From positions 116,090 to 180,089 of the forward strand of contig NZ_JXLA01000002.1 in assembly GCF_001886185.1 (NCBI RefSeq): 64,000 bases of DNA. Direction: 5' to 3'. The first letter of the stretch is position 1, and each line of letters starts with the position of its first letter. The position numbers were made by a program, and so were the translations under genes. Positions 26,654 to 34,722 of the stretch are shown here, piece by piece. Below the pieces are notes generated by a model. That model was not told the DNA's origin. It worked only from the letters and a program-made list of their open reading frames with translations, and searched no databases. The DNA comes from Enterococcus raffinosus. Its GTDB lineage: Bacteria > Bacillota > Bacilli > Lactobacillales > Enterococcaceae.

Positions 26654-27763
26654 TCACGTCCACAGATCATTCATAGCATCGCGTTTTTTCTTCCCGGCGA
26701 TATGAGTATAGACGGTTGTTGCGGATGTTCCAGATTGTCCCAGCTGCTCCGCAACTTGAACAAGGGAATTGGTTTTACTGTATAGCTGAGTTGCTACAGA
26801 GTGCCGGAGCTTGTGGGGGGAGATTTTGATTTTGAAGGCTTCGGAATATTTTCCCACCATGGCTTCAACAGCACCGCTGGCGATGCGTTTGGCTTTGCCG
26901 CGATAACGTGTTAAAAAAAGGGCGGATTCGTTTTCGTCTGGCTGATATAACTGCTGCCGCTGAGCGAGATAAACAGTCAAATATTCAATGGCGATAGACG
27001 AAATGACTACCATATCCCATTTCCCGCCTTTTCGATAAACCCGAGCTTCACCGGCAGTTAAATCGAGATCCTGTACGTTCATGTTCACGAGCTCTGATAA
27101 CCGCATACCTGTGCCAAGAAATAGACCAATAATCGCAAGATCCCGAACTTGGTTTTTCTTGAAGGCGGTGATTGCTTGCCGGGTTGCTAGGGTATCAATG
27201 TAGCGATTCTCAACAAACTCTAAAAAATCTAATGCTTCTTCATCCAAAAATAATTTCTTCTCGATGGCGGCGCCTCGCTCGGCCATCGTCTTATTATCCT
27301 TGACATTTGCGACTTTTCCCATCATATTGTGTTCAAGATAGGGTTTTCCGGTAGTGCGATCTATCGCTTCACTTAAATAATTGAAGAGGGAACGCAAGGC
27401 GGTGACCCCTCGTTGAACTGTCGCATTTTGCCGCAGGGGAAGGGCTTGCTCGCTTTCTTCTAAACGCTTTTTAGTGGACTCTTTTAAAATTTTCGGTGCT
27501 TTGACGAGATGTGCTTTATAGAATTCTAAGTCTTCTGGCCAAAGTGCCGCAAATTCTGCCAGGGTAATCTCCGAGAGCTCTTCGGCTGAGGAAAAGCCTT
27601 CTTGAATCAACCAATTTAAAAAGCGTCGATATTCCTTGGCATATTCATATAGGGTGATGGAGGAATACTGATCCCCACTTTTTTTTCGGAAATAATTTTG
27701 GACGAACCAAGGGAAAAATTGGATTTCCTCCTCCATTCGTCGATTGGCTTCCTGTTGATTCAT
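26654..27763 (-). CDS. xerS: XerS-type tyrosine recombinase (copy 1)
   Basis: 369 residues. N-terminal SAM-like core-binding domain (TLYEYAKEYRRFLNWL), then the integrase catalytic domain with Arg in GTGMRLSEL, Lys in RKGGKWDMV, HKLRHSVATQL, and the nucleophile Tyr in TTVYTHI. This is the XerS family that resolves chromosome dimers alone in streptococci. ATG 27763 has AAGGAG 9 bases upstream. Promoter at 27789-27817. A paralogue lies 19 kb away on the same strand. Confidence 0.85.
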   Translation of the reverse strand: MNQQEANRRMEEEIQFFPWFVQNYFRKKSGDQYSSITLYEYAKEYRRFLNWLIQEGFSSAEELSEITLAEFAALWPEDLEFYKAHLVKAPKILKESTKKRLEESEQALPLRQNATVQRGVTALRSLFNYLSEAIDRTTGKPYLEHNMMGKVANVKDNKTMAERGAAIEKKLFLDEEALDFLEFVENRYIDTLATRQAITAFKKNQVRDLAIIGLFLGTGMRLSELVNMNVQDLDLTAGEARVYRKGGKWDMVVISSIAIEYLTVYLAQRQQLYQPDENESALFLTRYRGKAKRIASGAVEAMVGKYSEAFKIKISPHKLRHSVATQLYSKTNSLVQVAEQLGQSGTSATTVYTHIAGKKKRDAMNDLWT

Positions 27764-27788
27764 CTGTGCCAACTCCTTTATAACTAAA

Positions 27789-27817
27789 AGTATAAAACAG
27801 AGAGCAAACGTTGTCAA
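27789..27817 (-). promoter_or_regulatory. Promoter of xerS copy 1
   Basis: Minus strand TTGACA (27817-27812), 17-base spacer, TATACT (27794-27789). A 13-base sequence shared with the region ahead of copy 2 lies just upstream at 27822-27834. Confidence 0.75.
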
Positions 27818-27981
27818 ACAATGGTTATTTTATAATGCATACTCATCATCTAAATAGATTTTATCGTCTCATATCGGTTATTTAATAAATTAAGAAAGAA
27901 AAAATAGTTGTTCATTTTTCGAAAGATTTTTCTTGTAATAGAAGCTATACTTTAATCGTAAAGCAAGGGGAGGGAGTAAGA

Positions 27982-29055
27982 ATGATTACTTCAAAGAAAA
28001 AACGAGAAGAGTATTATCATGCACTAAAGGAACGCGACCGAAACTACGATGGTATCTTTTTCGCCGGAATCAAAACGACCGGGATTTTTTGTCATCCAAC
28101 ATGTCGCGCTCGTAAACCCAAATTCGAAAATTGTGAGTTTTATCTAACTGCGGAGGAGGCTTTATTGGCGGGATATCGACCCTGTAAAATCTGCCAGCCG
28201 CTGTCCTTTCCGCAAGCCATTCCAGAAGAGGTTCAATTGTTAGTGAATGCCGTGGAGGAGCATCCAGAAAAACGCTGGACGGAAGCAGATTTCTCTGCTA
28301 TTGGGCTAAATTCTGCCACTGCGAGAAGAAAATTCAAAGAGATCTACCAGATGACCTTTGTTCAATATGCCAGAGCTCGCCGAATGGGCTTAGCTTTTAA
28401 GGAAATTCGTAATGGAAGCAAAGTCATCGATCAGCAGCTGGAAACAGGCTATGAATCTTCCAGCGGGTTTAATGATGCTTTTACGAAAATCATGGGAAAT
28501 CCCGCAACAAATGCGTCAACTCGAATCTTGAACGCCTCCTTTATTTCCACACCAATCGGTCGAATGCTCTGTTTGAGTGATGAGGAGTACTTGTATTTAC
28601 TAGAGTTTGAAGATCGCCGCGGGCTGGAACGGGAAATTGAACAATTGCGCATGAAGCATCAATTTCGGATCATTTATGGTCAAACGATCATCCATCAGCA
28701 GGTGGAAACACAATTAGCAGAATACTTCAAAGGTGAGCGTACCAACTTTTCACTACCATTGTTCTACGATGGTTCCCCTTTCCAGAAACAGGTCTGGAAA
28801 ATTTTAGAAACTATACCTAGCGGACAAACCCTAAGCTATCGAGATATTGCTCTCCAGCTAGGGGATAAACACAAGGTACGCGCGGTAGGTCGGGCCAACG
28901 GGTTAAATAAAATCGCCATCATAATTCCTTGCCATCGAGTAATCGGCAGCGATGGAAGCCTCACTGGCTATGCTGGCGGCTTGGAACGAAAGCAGTATTT
29001 ACTGAATTTGGAAAAAAGAACCTCAAAACAAGACAAGACGCATCCAAACGATTAA
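27982..29055 (+). CDS. ada: Bifunctional Ada/Ogt: methylphosphotriester sensor and O6-alkylguanine-DNA alkyltransferase
   Basis: 357 residues in three parts: N-terminal Ada zinc domain with four Cys (FCHPTCRARKPKFENC, then CKIC), a central AraC-type helix-turn-helix (residues about 85-180), and a C-terminal alkyltransferase with the acceptor PCHRVIG near residue 316 and SLTGYAGGLERK. This full three-part fusion repairs alkyl damage and activates transcription. ATG 27982 follows GGGGAGGG. Monocistronic, with a strong terminator. Confidence 0.93.
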   Translation: MITSKKKREEYYHALKERDRNYDGIFFAGIKTTGIFCHPTCRARKPKFENCEFYLTAEEALLAGYRPCKICQPLSFPQAIPEEVQLLVNAVEEHPEKRWTEADFSAIGLNSATARRKFKEIYQMTFVQYARARRMGLAFKEIRNGSKVIDQQLETGYESSSGFNDAFTKIMGNPATNASTRILNASFISTPIGRMLCLSDEEYLYLLEFEDRRGLEREIEQLRMKHQFRIIYGQTIIHQQVETQLAEYFKGERTNFSLPLFYDGSPFQKQVWKILETIPSGQTLSYRDIALQLGDKHKVRAVGRANGLNKIAIIIPCHRVIGSDGSLTGYAGGLERKQYLLNLEKRTSKQDKTHPND

Positions 29056-29110
29056 AAATTTTTGGTTAAGACGAAAGACTTATTGAATAAATAATAATAT
29101 TATGTTAACT

Positions 29111-29157
29111 AAAAAAGAACTAGTAAAAGAAATAATCTTTAACTAGTTCTTTTTTTC
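29111..29157. terminator. Bidirectional terminator
   Basis: AAAAAAGAACTAGT (29111-29124) pairs with ACTAGTTCTTTTTT (29142-29155); serves the convergent ada and 29161 genes. Confidence 0.8.
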
Positions 29158-29160
29158 GGA

Positions 29161-29487
29161 TTAATCAAACCGAAAAATTACCACCACAAAGAGTAGGAAC
29201 AGAACAAATACTACGGCCAACAGACAAAAGACTTTCCGTTTCAGCTTCAAAAACTGAGCCGTTTCCGTTGTATTCATTCGACTGGTTGTTTTCCGACGGG
29301 TAAAGAGATATAGCAGCAGACCCTCACCATGTTGTCCACCAGCCGCCACGATCGACCAAAATTTCGGATTCTTGATCCCGCGACTTTTCGCATCCATCAT
29401 AACAAGGGAGTAGATATAGTAACACATACAGCCAGCAGCAATTACCAGCAAGGTCATTAAAAGAATCATAATCAGTGTTAAACTCAT
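29161..29487 (-). CDS. Two-helix membrane protein of unknown function
   Basis: 108 residues. Hydrophobic segments at about 3-27 and 86-105 flank a polar middle containing DAKSRGIKNPKFW and GGQHGEGLLLYL. ATG 29487 with TAGGAG upstream, 12 bases after the XRE regulator, so the two are cotranscribed. The family is not recognised; the arrangement (XRE regulator with membrane tail plus membrane partner) is common in Lactobacillales. Confidence 0.6.
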   Translation of the reverse strand: MSLTLIMILLMTLLVIAAGCMCYYIYSLVMMDAKSRGIKNPKFWSIVAAGGQHGEGLLLYLFTRRKTTSRMNTTETAQFLKLKRKVFCLLAVVFVLFLLFVVVIFRFD

Positions 29488-29499
29488 TGCAATCGGCTC

Positions 29500-29898
29500 C
29501 TAAATTTTTTTGATAATCAAGTAGAAAAGGGAGAGACTATTCGCGCCGATCAAGGCAAAGATAATCAGTAGAAACACTTCATTCATTGTTTGATTGACTA
29601 AAAGAACCACCATTAGTAGAACATTTACGAAAAGCATCGCAATAAAAATTTTCAAAAAGTGGTTCACAACGGTATTCTCCTGCAAATGCTTGACCATTTC
29701 TCGATCTCCTTTCAATAATTCATCTAAAGATAGCTGATAGATTTCTGATAAGCGAATGATTCGTTCAATATCAGGATAACTGCGACCATTTTCCCAATTA
29801 GACATGGTTTGACGAGTAATCCCTAACTCCTCAGCTACATGATCCTGTGTGAAATTTAATTCATTTCTCCGTGCCTTTAAGCGTTGTCCAACTTCCAT
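29500..29898 (-). CDS. XRE-family regulator with C-terminal membrane helices
   Basis: 132 residues: Cro/CI helix-turn-helix (KARRNELNFTQDHVAEELG, then TRQTMSNWENGRSYPD) followed by two hydrophobic segments. Membrane-tethered DNA-binding protein. Upstream region to 30067 has no gene. It may sense the envelope or work with the membrane protein at 29161. Confidence 0.8.
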   Translation of the reverse strand: MEVGQRLKARRNELNFTQDHVAEELGITRQTMSNWENGRSYPDIERIIRLSEIYQLSLDELLKGDREMVKHLQENTVVNHFLKIFIAMLFVNVLLMVVLLVNQTMNEVFLLIIFALIGANSLSLFYLIIKKI

Positions 29899-30067
29899 TT
29901 TCTACACCTCAATTTTCACCGATCTTTCTTTAAGAATAAATCAAAATTCCTTTACCTGCGAGAAAAAGTTAAGTAAAAAAGCTTTTACGTACTGATAAAT
30001 CAATGATTAGTGAGTGGAGATAACTAGTAAAAGTTGGAAAGCACACAAGTTTTCAACTAAAAAAAAG

Positions 30068-30121
30068 TTGACATTAAAAAGGAATCAGAGTATATTCCAG
30101 ATAGATACCGACGGTAGGTAT
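30068..30121 (+). promoter_or_regulatory. Promoter with TetR-type operator
   Basis: TTGACA (30068-30073), 17-base spacer, TATATT (30091-30096), then ATACCGACGGTAGGTAT (30105-30121), a 17-base dyad with 7 of 8 symmetric positions, placed at the start of the transcript. Confidence 0.7.
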
Positions 30122-30436
30122 GTTATTGTGAACCGTTTTAGAACCGAACAGATTAGAAACACTTTCTTCTATTTTTTTGAAAAGGACTAAGAGGCTGCTT
30201 GAGGTTAAGAAATCCTAATAGTAGGTCTTGAATGGTGATTTGTCCGTGCTTTCATTAAAGTTTTGAAATCCGAAAGATTCCACTGAAGAGAACTCATGAA
30301 AGCTGCAAATTGCATTTGCGTAATCCATTTTGATGGCATCAATCACGCACATTTTAATCGGGAAATTATGATGGAGGTAGATCAAGAGGTGTTCAAGAAA
30401 AGGAAAGAATAAAAAGCTATTTTTTTAGACGAATAG
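30122..30436 (+). pseudogene. Degenerate region between two operators, possible gene remnant
   Basis: Short coding-like pieces in different frames: VNRFRTEQIRNTFFYFFEKD from a GTG near 30129, and a 38-residue ORF at 30296-30412 (MKAANCICVIHFDGINHAHF, then REIMMEVDQEVFKKRKE). No single frame spans it. A decayed regulator or small gene is my reading; weak. Confidence 0.3.
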
Positions 30437-30453
30437 ATACCAACGGTAGGTAT
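30437..30453 (+). promoter_or_regulatory. Second TetR-type operator, ahead of the MFS gene
   Basis: ATACCAACGGTAGGTAT, differing from the 30105-30121 operator at a single base, 49 bases before the MFS start. Confidence 0.7.
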
Positions 30454-30501
30454 GTATTGTTTTGAAAGGAAAAGATTAATAAAGAAAGCAGGGAGTTAAC
30501 T

Positions 30502-31743
30502 ATGAGACAAAACAAAAATCTTCATTTGCTAATCGGGAGTCAATTATTTTCAGTTTTAGGCACAACCATTGTTCAGTTCGTAATTTCTCTATATGTATTG
30601 GATATTACAAAATCAGCATTTACCTTCAGCGTGATCACCTCCTTATCTGTCGTAGGTCGGTTAGTCTGTTTGCCATTTTGTGGGGTATTGGCGGATCGAT
30701 TGCCAAAAAGAAACTTAATGCTGTTTATGGATTTTCTCTATCTTGTCTTATCAATCGGTCTCTTTTTAGTTACTCGTCTAGCAAATCCAGTGACAGCGAT
30801 CGGGCTGTTGACGGTTATTATCGGGATGGTTTCTGCCTTTGAAACACCTGTTGTCCAATCCGCCATTCCCGTAATCTGTTCAGAAGGGGAGGTTCCACGA
30901 GCGAACGGGATTATCAGTTCGATTGGAACTTTAGGAACGGTTTTAGGGCCTATCCTTGCTGGGATGATTTACCGTTTCGAGGCAGTGTACCAGATTTTTT
31001 TAATTACAGGCGTACTTTTTCTAGTTGCGATCTTCTGCGAAGTATTACTAAAAATTCCGGTTCAAGCTCAGACCGCTATAGAGGGCTCTTTAGTCAAGGT
31101 TGTGACAGGTGACTTAAAGGAAGTGACCCATTACTTAAAGGTTCAAAAGGTCATTGTGCGGGTAGCTGTAGTTGCCTTCATGCTGAACTTTTTCCTAGCT
31201 TCCTTTATTCAAGTCATCGTACCTTACGTTTCACGAATCCAGCTGGGAGTTAGTGATGCGCAATTTGGGTTAATGAATACTCTATTTGCCATCGGCAGCT
31301 TACTAGGGACCATCATTTACGGTGTGTTGGCGAATCGTTTAAATGAAACGAGCATTACCAAAAATTTGATTTTAGTTGCCATCCTCTTTGGATTGCTGAT
31401 TATTCCTTTCGGCTTGATCCAAGAACCAACAATGGCTTTTTGGGTGATGACGTTACTTGTAGCAAGTGCAATGGGGGTAGTTACGGTCATTTCTGTTCAA
31501 CTGATTGTTTATATTCAATTGGTTTCTGATAAAGCTTTACTTGGTCGCATCATGTCATTGGTTATGATTGTGACGACTTTAGCCGTTCCGTTAGGTCAGG
31601 TGATGTACGGCGGTTTTGCCGCGATGGCTTCTGGAGAAATGCTGCTGCTTCTGATTATAGCCACTTCACTTGTCACTGTGGTGATTGCCTTCTTTTCAAT
31701 CAAGATCTTTAGACAAATGGGAATAAAAAAAATATTAGAATAA
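30502..31743 (+). CDS. MFS efflux transporter (DHA3-like)
   Basis: 413 residues with about 12 membrane helices. The loop motif GVLADRLPKRNLM after helix 2 and VPRANGIISSIGTLGTVLGP are typical of the MFS_3/DHA3 drug exporter group. ATG 30502 follows GCAGGGAG. The operator upstream implies control by a TetR-type repressor that is not encoded nearby. Substrate unknown. Confidence 0.82.
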   Translation: MRQNKNLHLLIGSQLFSVLGTTIVQFVISLYVLDITKSAFTFSVITSLSVVGRLVCLPFCGVLADRLPKRNLMLFMDFLYLVLSIGLFLVTRLANPVTAIGLLTVIIGMVSAFETPVVQSAIPVICSEGEVPRANGIISSIGTLGTVLGPILAGMIYRFEAVYQIFLITGVLFLVAIFCEVLLKIPVQAQTAIEGSLVKVVTGDLKEVTHYLKVQKVIVRVAVVAFMLNFFLASFIQVIVPYVSRIQLGVSDAQFGLMNTLFAIGSLLGTIIYGVLANRLNETSITKNLILVAILFGLLIIPFGLIQEPTMAFWVMTLLVASAMGVVTVISVQLIVYIQLVSDKALLGRIMSLVMIVTTLAVPLGQVMYGGFAAMASGEMLLLLIIATSLVTVVIAFFSIKIFRQMGIKKILE

Positions 31744-31874
31744 ATCATACACTTTATAAAAAGTCAAACCCAATTATTTTATATTTTTTAAAATTTTTAT
31801 TAACAAAGTTAATAAAAAATGTTTTTTTGCTGATATACTAAATGTGTATGATGAAATTCTAAGGAGGGATTGTC

Positions 31875-32630
31875 GTGAGTTTCTTTAACTACAAGGGAAA
31901 GAACGTTTTTTATGAGACAATCGGAGAAGGAAAACCACTTGTTTTTTTGCACGGAAACACCTCATCATCCAAATCATTTACTCCCATGCTACCCCTCTAT
32001 AAAAATTTTAAGGTTATTTTGATTGATTTTTTAGGCTATGGGCGCTCGGATCGTCTGAACAAATTTCCTGCTGAACTCTGGAAGGATGAGGCACGTCAAA
32101 CCATTGCTCTTTTGGAACATCTAGACATTAAAGACGCGAATTTAGTCGGTACATGCGGAGGTGCTTGGGTGGCGATCAACGCGGCATTTCTCAGACCAGA
32201 CCTTGTCGCTACAGTGACTGCTGATAGCTTTCACGGTCGCAGCTTCCCTGAAGATTTTGACGAAGCCCTATTGGCTGAACATTCATCGACCATCGAGGAT
32301 CCTGAATCCTCACAATTTTATCACTGGTGTATTGGGGAGGATTGGAAGGATGTTGTAAAACGAGATATCGACTGTATGTGGCGATTCATTATTTCTAGAA
32401 GAGAATTATTTTTCGATTCATTAAAAATTTTGCAGGCACCCTTACTCATGACCGCAACCAAAAAAGACGAAACTATTCGTCCAAATATCGAAAGAGAGTA
32501 CCAGGCGATCGTCGGAGAAGTCAGCCACGGACAATTCAAACTGTTCGAAAAGCCTGGACACCCTGCGATTGAAACTAGTGCTGAGGAGGTTGCTGAGACC
32601 ATTGATCAATTTATTGCTCAGTATAGTTAA
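31875..32630 (+). CDS. Alpha/beta hydrolase, tandem copy 1 (Cys in nucleophile position)
   Basis: 251 residues. Oxyanion motif LVFLHGNTSSSKSF, DFLGYGRSDR, elbow VGTCGGAW and a C-terminal GHPAIET with the catalytic His. The elbow has Cys where copy 2 has Ser. GTG start at 31875 after AAGGAGGG. About 156 bases upstream of its paralogue on the same strand; substrates unknown. Confidence 0.82.
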   Translation: MSFFNYKGKNVFYETIGEGKPLVFLHGNTSSSKSFTPMLPLYKNFKVILIDFLGYGRSDRLNKFPAELWKDEARQTIALLEHLDIKDANLVGTCGGAWVAINAAFLRPDLVATVTADSFHGRSFPEDFDEALLAEHSSTIEDPESSQFYHWCIGEDWKDVVKRDIDCMWRFIISRRELFFDSLKILQAPLLMTATKKDETIRPNIEREYQAIVGEVSHGQFKLFEKPGHPAIETSAEEVAETIDQFIAQYS

Positions 32631-32786
32631 GGTTTCTTCACAGCCACAAAGAACAGCCATGTGAATCGTTTTCTCCATGATAAGAAACGTCGAATGAACT
32701 CATTTATTCGGCTGCAGCTCTATCAGGGAAATGAAAGCGGTTCTTTTTTTGCTATACTTATATGAAAATGGATAGGAGGAATTTAC

Positions 32787-33545
32787 ATGAGCTTTTTCAA
32801 TTATGAGGATAAAAAAGTGTATTACGAAATCGTTGGGGAGGGAACACCGCTTTTGTTAATCCACGGAAATACCTCGTCTTCAAAATTATTCACACAGCTG
32901 TTACCTTTATACGCGAGTTTTCAAGTCATTTTGATCGACTTTTTAGTAGGCTATGGTCAATCGGATCGAAGAGAAGTTTTTCCGACAGAACTTTGGAAAG
33001 ATGAAGCACACCAGACAGTAGCCTTATTGGAACACTTAAAGCTCGGAAAAGTTCACCTGGTAGGAACCAGCGGTGGCGCATGGGTGGCGGTCAATGTCGC
33101 ATTACTTCGACCTGATCTAGTTGCCACAGTAACTGCTGATAGTTTTGATGGACGAAGCTTGCATGAAGGTTTTGGCGAAAAACTTGTCGCTGAGCATTCC
33201 ACCGTAGCAAATGATCCTGAAACTTCTCAAGTCTATGAATGGTTTATCGGAGAGGATTGGCGGACCGTTGTAGAAAAAGACACGGATTCGCTGCTGCGTT
33301 TGATCGAATCAAAGAAACCTTTATTTTTTAAATCTTTAAGTTCTCTAGATTGCCCGTTACTGCTAACCGGAACCGAGAAAGATGGCTTGATTCGTAAGAA
33401 TATCGCGGAGGAGTACCAGGCGATTGTGAGTGAAGTACCCAATGCTCAATTCAAGCTATTTGAAAATCCTGGACACCCAGCCATTGGAACCAATGCGGAA
33501 GAAGTGGCAGAGACAATCCGAAAATTTATTTCAGAAAATAGTTGA
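32787..33545 (+). CDS. Alpha/beta hydrolase, tandem copy 2 (canonical Ser)
   Basis: 252 residues, closely similar throughout to the gene at 31875 (MSFFNYEDKKVYYE, LLIHGNTSSSKLF, GHPAIGTNAEEVAETI). Elbow VGTSGGAW has the standard nucleophile. One extra residue in FLVGYGQSDR. ATG 32787 follows ATAGGAGG. Ancient tandem duplication. Confidence 0.85.
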   Translation: MSFFNYEDKKVYYEIVGEGTPLLLIHGNTSSSKLFTQLLPLYASFQVILIDFLVGYGQSDRREVFPTELWKDEAHQTVALLEHLKLGKVHLVGTSGGAWVAVNVALLRPDLVATVTADSFDGRSLHEGFGEKLVAEHSTVANDPETSQVYEWFIGEDWRTVVEKDTDSLLRLIESKKPLFFKSLSSLDCPLLLTGTEKDGLIRKNIAEEYQAIVSEVPNAQFKLFENPGHPAIGTNAEEVAETIRKFISENS

Positions 33546-33565
33546 CGAAGAACTCATTCCCAGTT

Positions 33566-33582
33566 ATTGTTTAGTAAACAAT
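33566..33582. promoter_or_regulatory. LacI-family operator at the regulator gene
   Basis: ATTGTTTAGTAAACAAT, a perfect 17-base palindrome around a central G, 14 bases before the LacI start. Repeated almost exactly at 34672-34688. Confidence 0.8.
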
Positions 33583-33596
33583 CGAGGTGAACAATA

Positions 33597-34613
33597 ATGG
33601 TAGGAATTCGAGATGTGGCTAGACGTGCTGGAGTTAGTCCTGGGGCGGTTTCAAGAGTATTGAACAATGATCCTACGCTCTCTGTTGCCGAATCGACCAA
33701 AGAGCGAATCTATCAGGCGATTAAAGAGCTGAACTATGATATTGACAAAAGAAAATACGTCAAACGACGCCTGCCATCGATCGGTGTCATCACTACGACC
33801 AGTCGGCAAAAGGAGTTAGACGATCCTTATTTCAATGCTCTACGCATCGGTTTAGAGCAGGAAGCACGACGACTACATTTAGGGATGAATCGTGTATATA
33901 ATCTAGAGGACAATCCAAAAACTTGGCAGGATTTCGACAAGCTCGGAGCAATCATTATTGTAGGAACTGTTTCAGAGACGGCTGTTCGACGCCTGAGTGA
34001 GCAAAATAAAAATATCATTGTGGTGGACAATCCTGAGATCAACCAAGAGGTAGATATGGTGTATGCTGACTTTGAGCGAATGACTAAACGAGTGCTCCAG
34101 CTTTTTTATGAGAAGGGGCATCGCCGAATCGGCTATATCGGAGGGTTTAACATTGATATTGATGAAAAGGGTGAAAAAATCTATAGTGATAATGAAAAAC
34201 GCTATCGGGCATATCAAGAATTTATGACTGCCAACGGCTTAAAAAAGCAGGCGAAATTAGGGCTTTGGGAACCACTTGAAGGAAAGAGAATGATGGATGA
34301 ATGGCTAGAATCAGAGGAAGAATTGCCAACAGCACTTCTGGTCGGCAGCGATCCTTTATCTGTAGGTGTCTATCGTTCATTGCAGTCAGCAACTATCTCA
34401 GTGGGAACTGAGATTGAGATAGCTAGCTTTGACGATATCGAGATTGCGGAGTTTTTAACCCCAAGTTTGACCACTGTTCATATCAGCGCACAGGAAATCG
34501 CGAAAGCCGCAGTTCGGTTAGCAAAAGAGCGAATTGATGGGGAAAGACAGGAACCGGTCATTATGACTTTTCCTTCAAAATTGGTCGTGCGTGAAAGTTT
34601 TATCCCAAAATAA
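33597..34613 (+). CDS. LacI/GalR-family repressor of the alpha-galactoside operon
   Basis: 338 residues: N-terminal helix-turn-helix (GIRDVARRAGVSPGAVSRVL), hinge, and a periplasmic-binding-like sugar domain ending with FPSKLVVRESF. A perfect palindromic operator sits over its own leader and another over the alpha-galactosidase promoter, so it represses itself and the operon. Inducer probably a galactoside or galactose. Confidence 0.9.
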   Translation: MVGIRDVARRAGVSPGAVSRVLNNDPTLSVAESTKERIYQAIKELNYDIDKRKYVKRRLPSIGVITTTSRQKELDDPYFNALRIGLEQEARRLHLGMNRVYNLEDNPKTWQDFDKLGAIIIVGTVSETAVRRLSEQNKNIIVVDNPEINQEVDMVYADFERMTKRVLQLFYEKGHRRIGYIGGFNIDIDEKGEKIYSDNEKRYRAYQEFMTANGLKKQAKLGLWEPLEGKRMMDEWLESEEELPTALLVGSDPLSVGVYRSLQSATISVGTEIEIASFDDIEIAEFLTPSLTTVHISAQEIAKAAVRLAKERIDGERQEPVIMTFPSKLVVRESFIPK

Positions 34614-34622
34614 TAGTAAACG

Positions 34623-34653
34623 AGAGAGCTTTGAAAAAAGTTCTCTTTTTTTT
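34623..34653 (+). terminator. Intrinsic terminator
   Basis: GAGAGCT pairs with AGTTCTC (one G-T pair) followed by a T run, between the repressor and the galactosidase promoter. Confidence 0.6.
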
Positions 34654-34663
34654 GAAATTTCTC

Positions 34664-34693
34664 TTGACATAATTGTTTAGTAAACATTATAAG
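34664..34693 (+). promoter_or_regulatory. Promoter and operator of the alpha-galactosidase operon
   Basis: TTGACA (34664-34669), 18-base spacer, TATAAG (34688-34693). The operator ATTGTTTAGTAAACATT (34672-34688) fills the spacer, so bound repressor would exclude RNA polymerase. Confidence 0.8.
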
Positions 34694-34722
34694 GTAAACA
34701 ACAAGTCAAGGGAGGAACTACT

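Noticed and set aside
27780..27981. difSL-like site upstream of xerS copy 1
   Set aside because: A TTTTTCGAAAGA stretch near 27916 resembles the recalled streptococcal dif site only in part; not enough to call.
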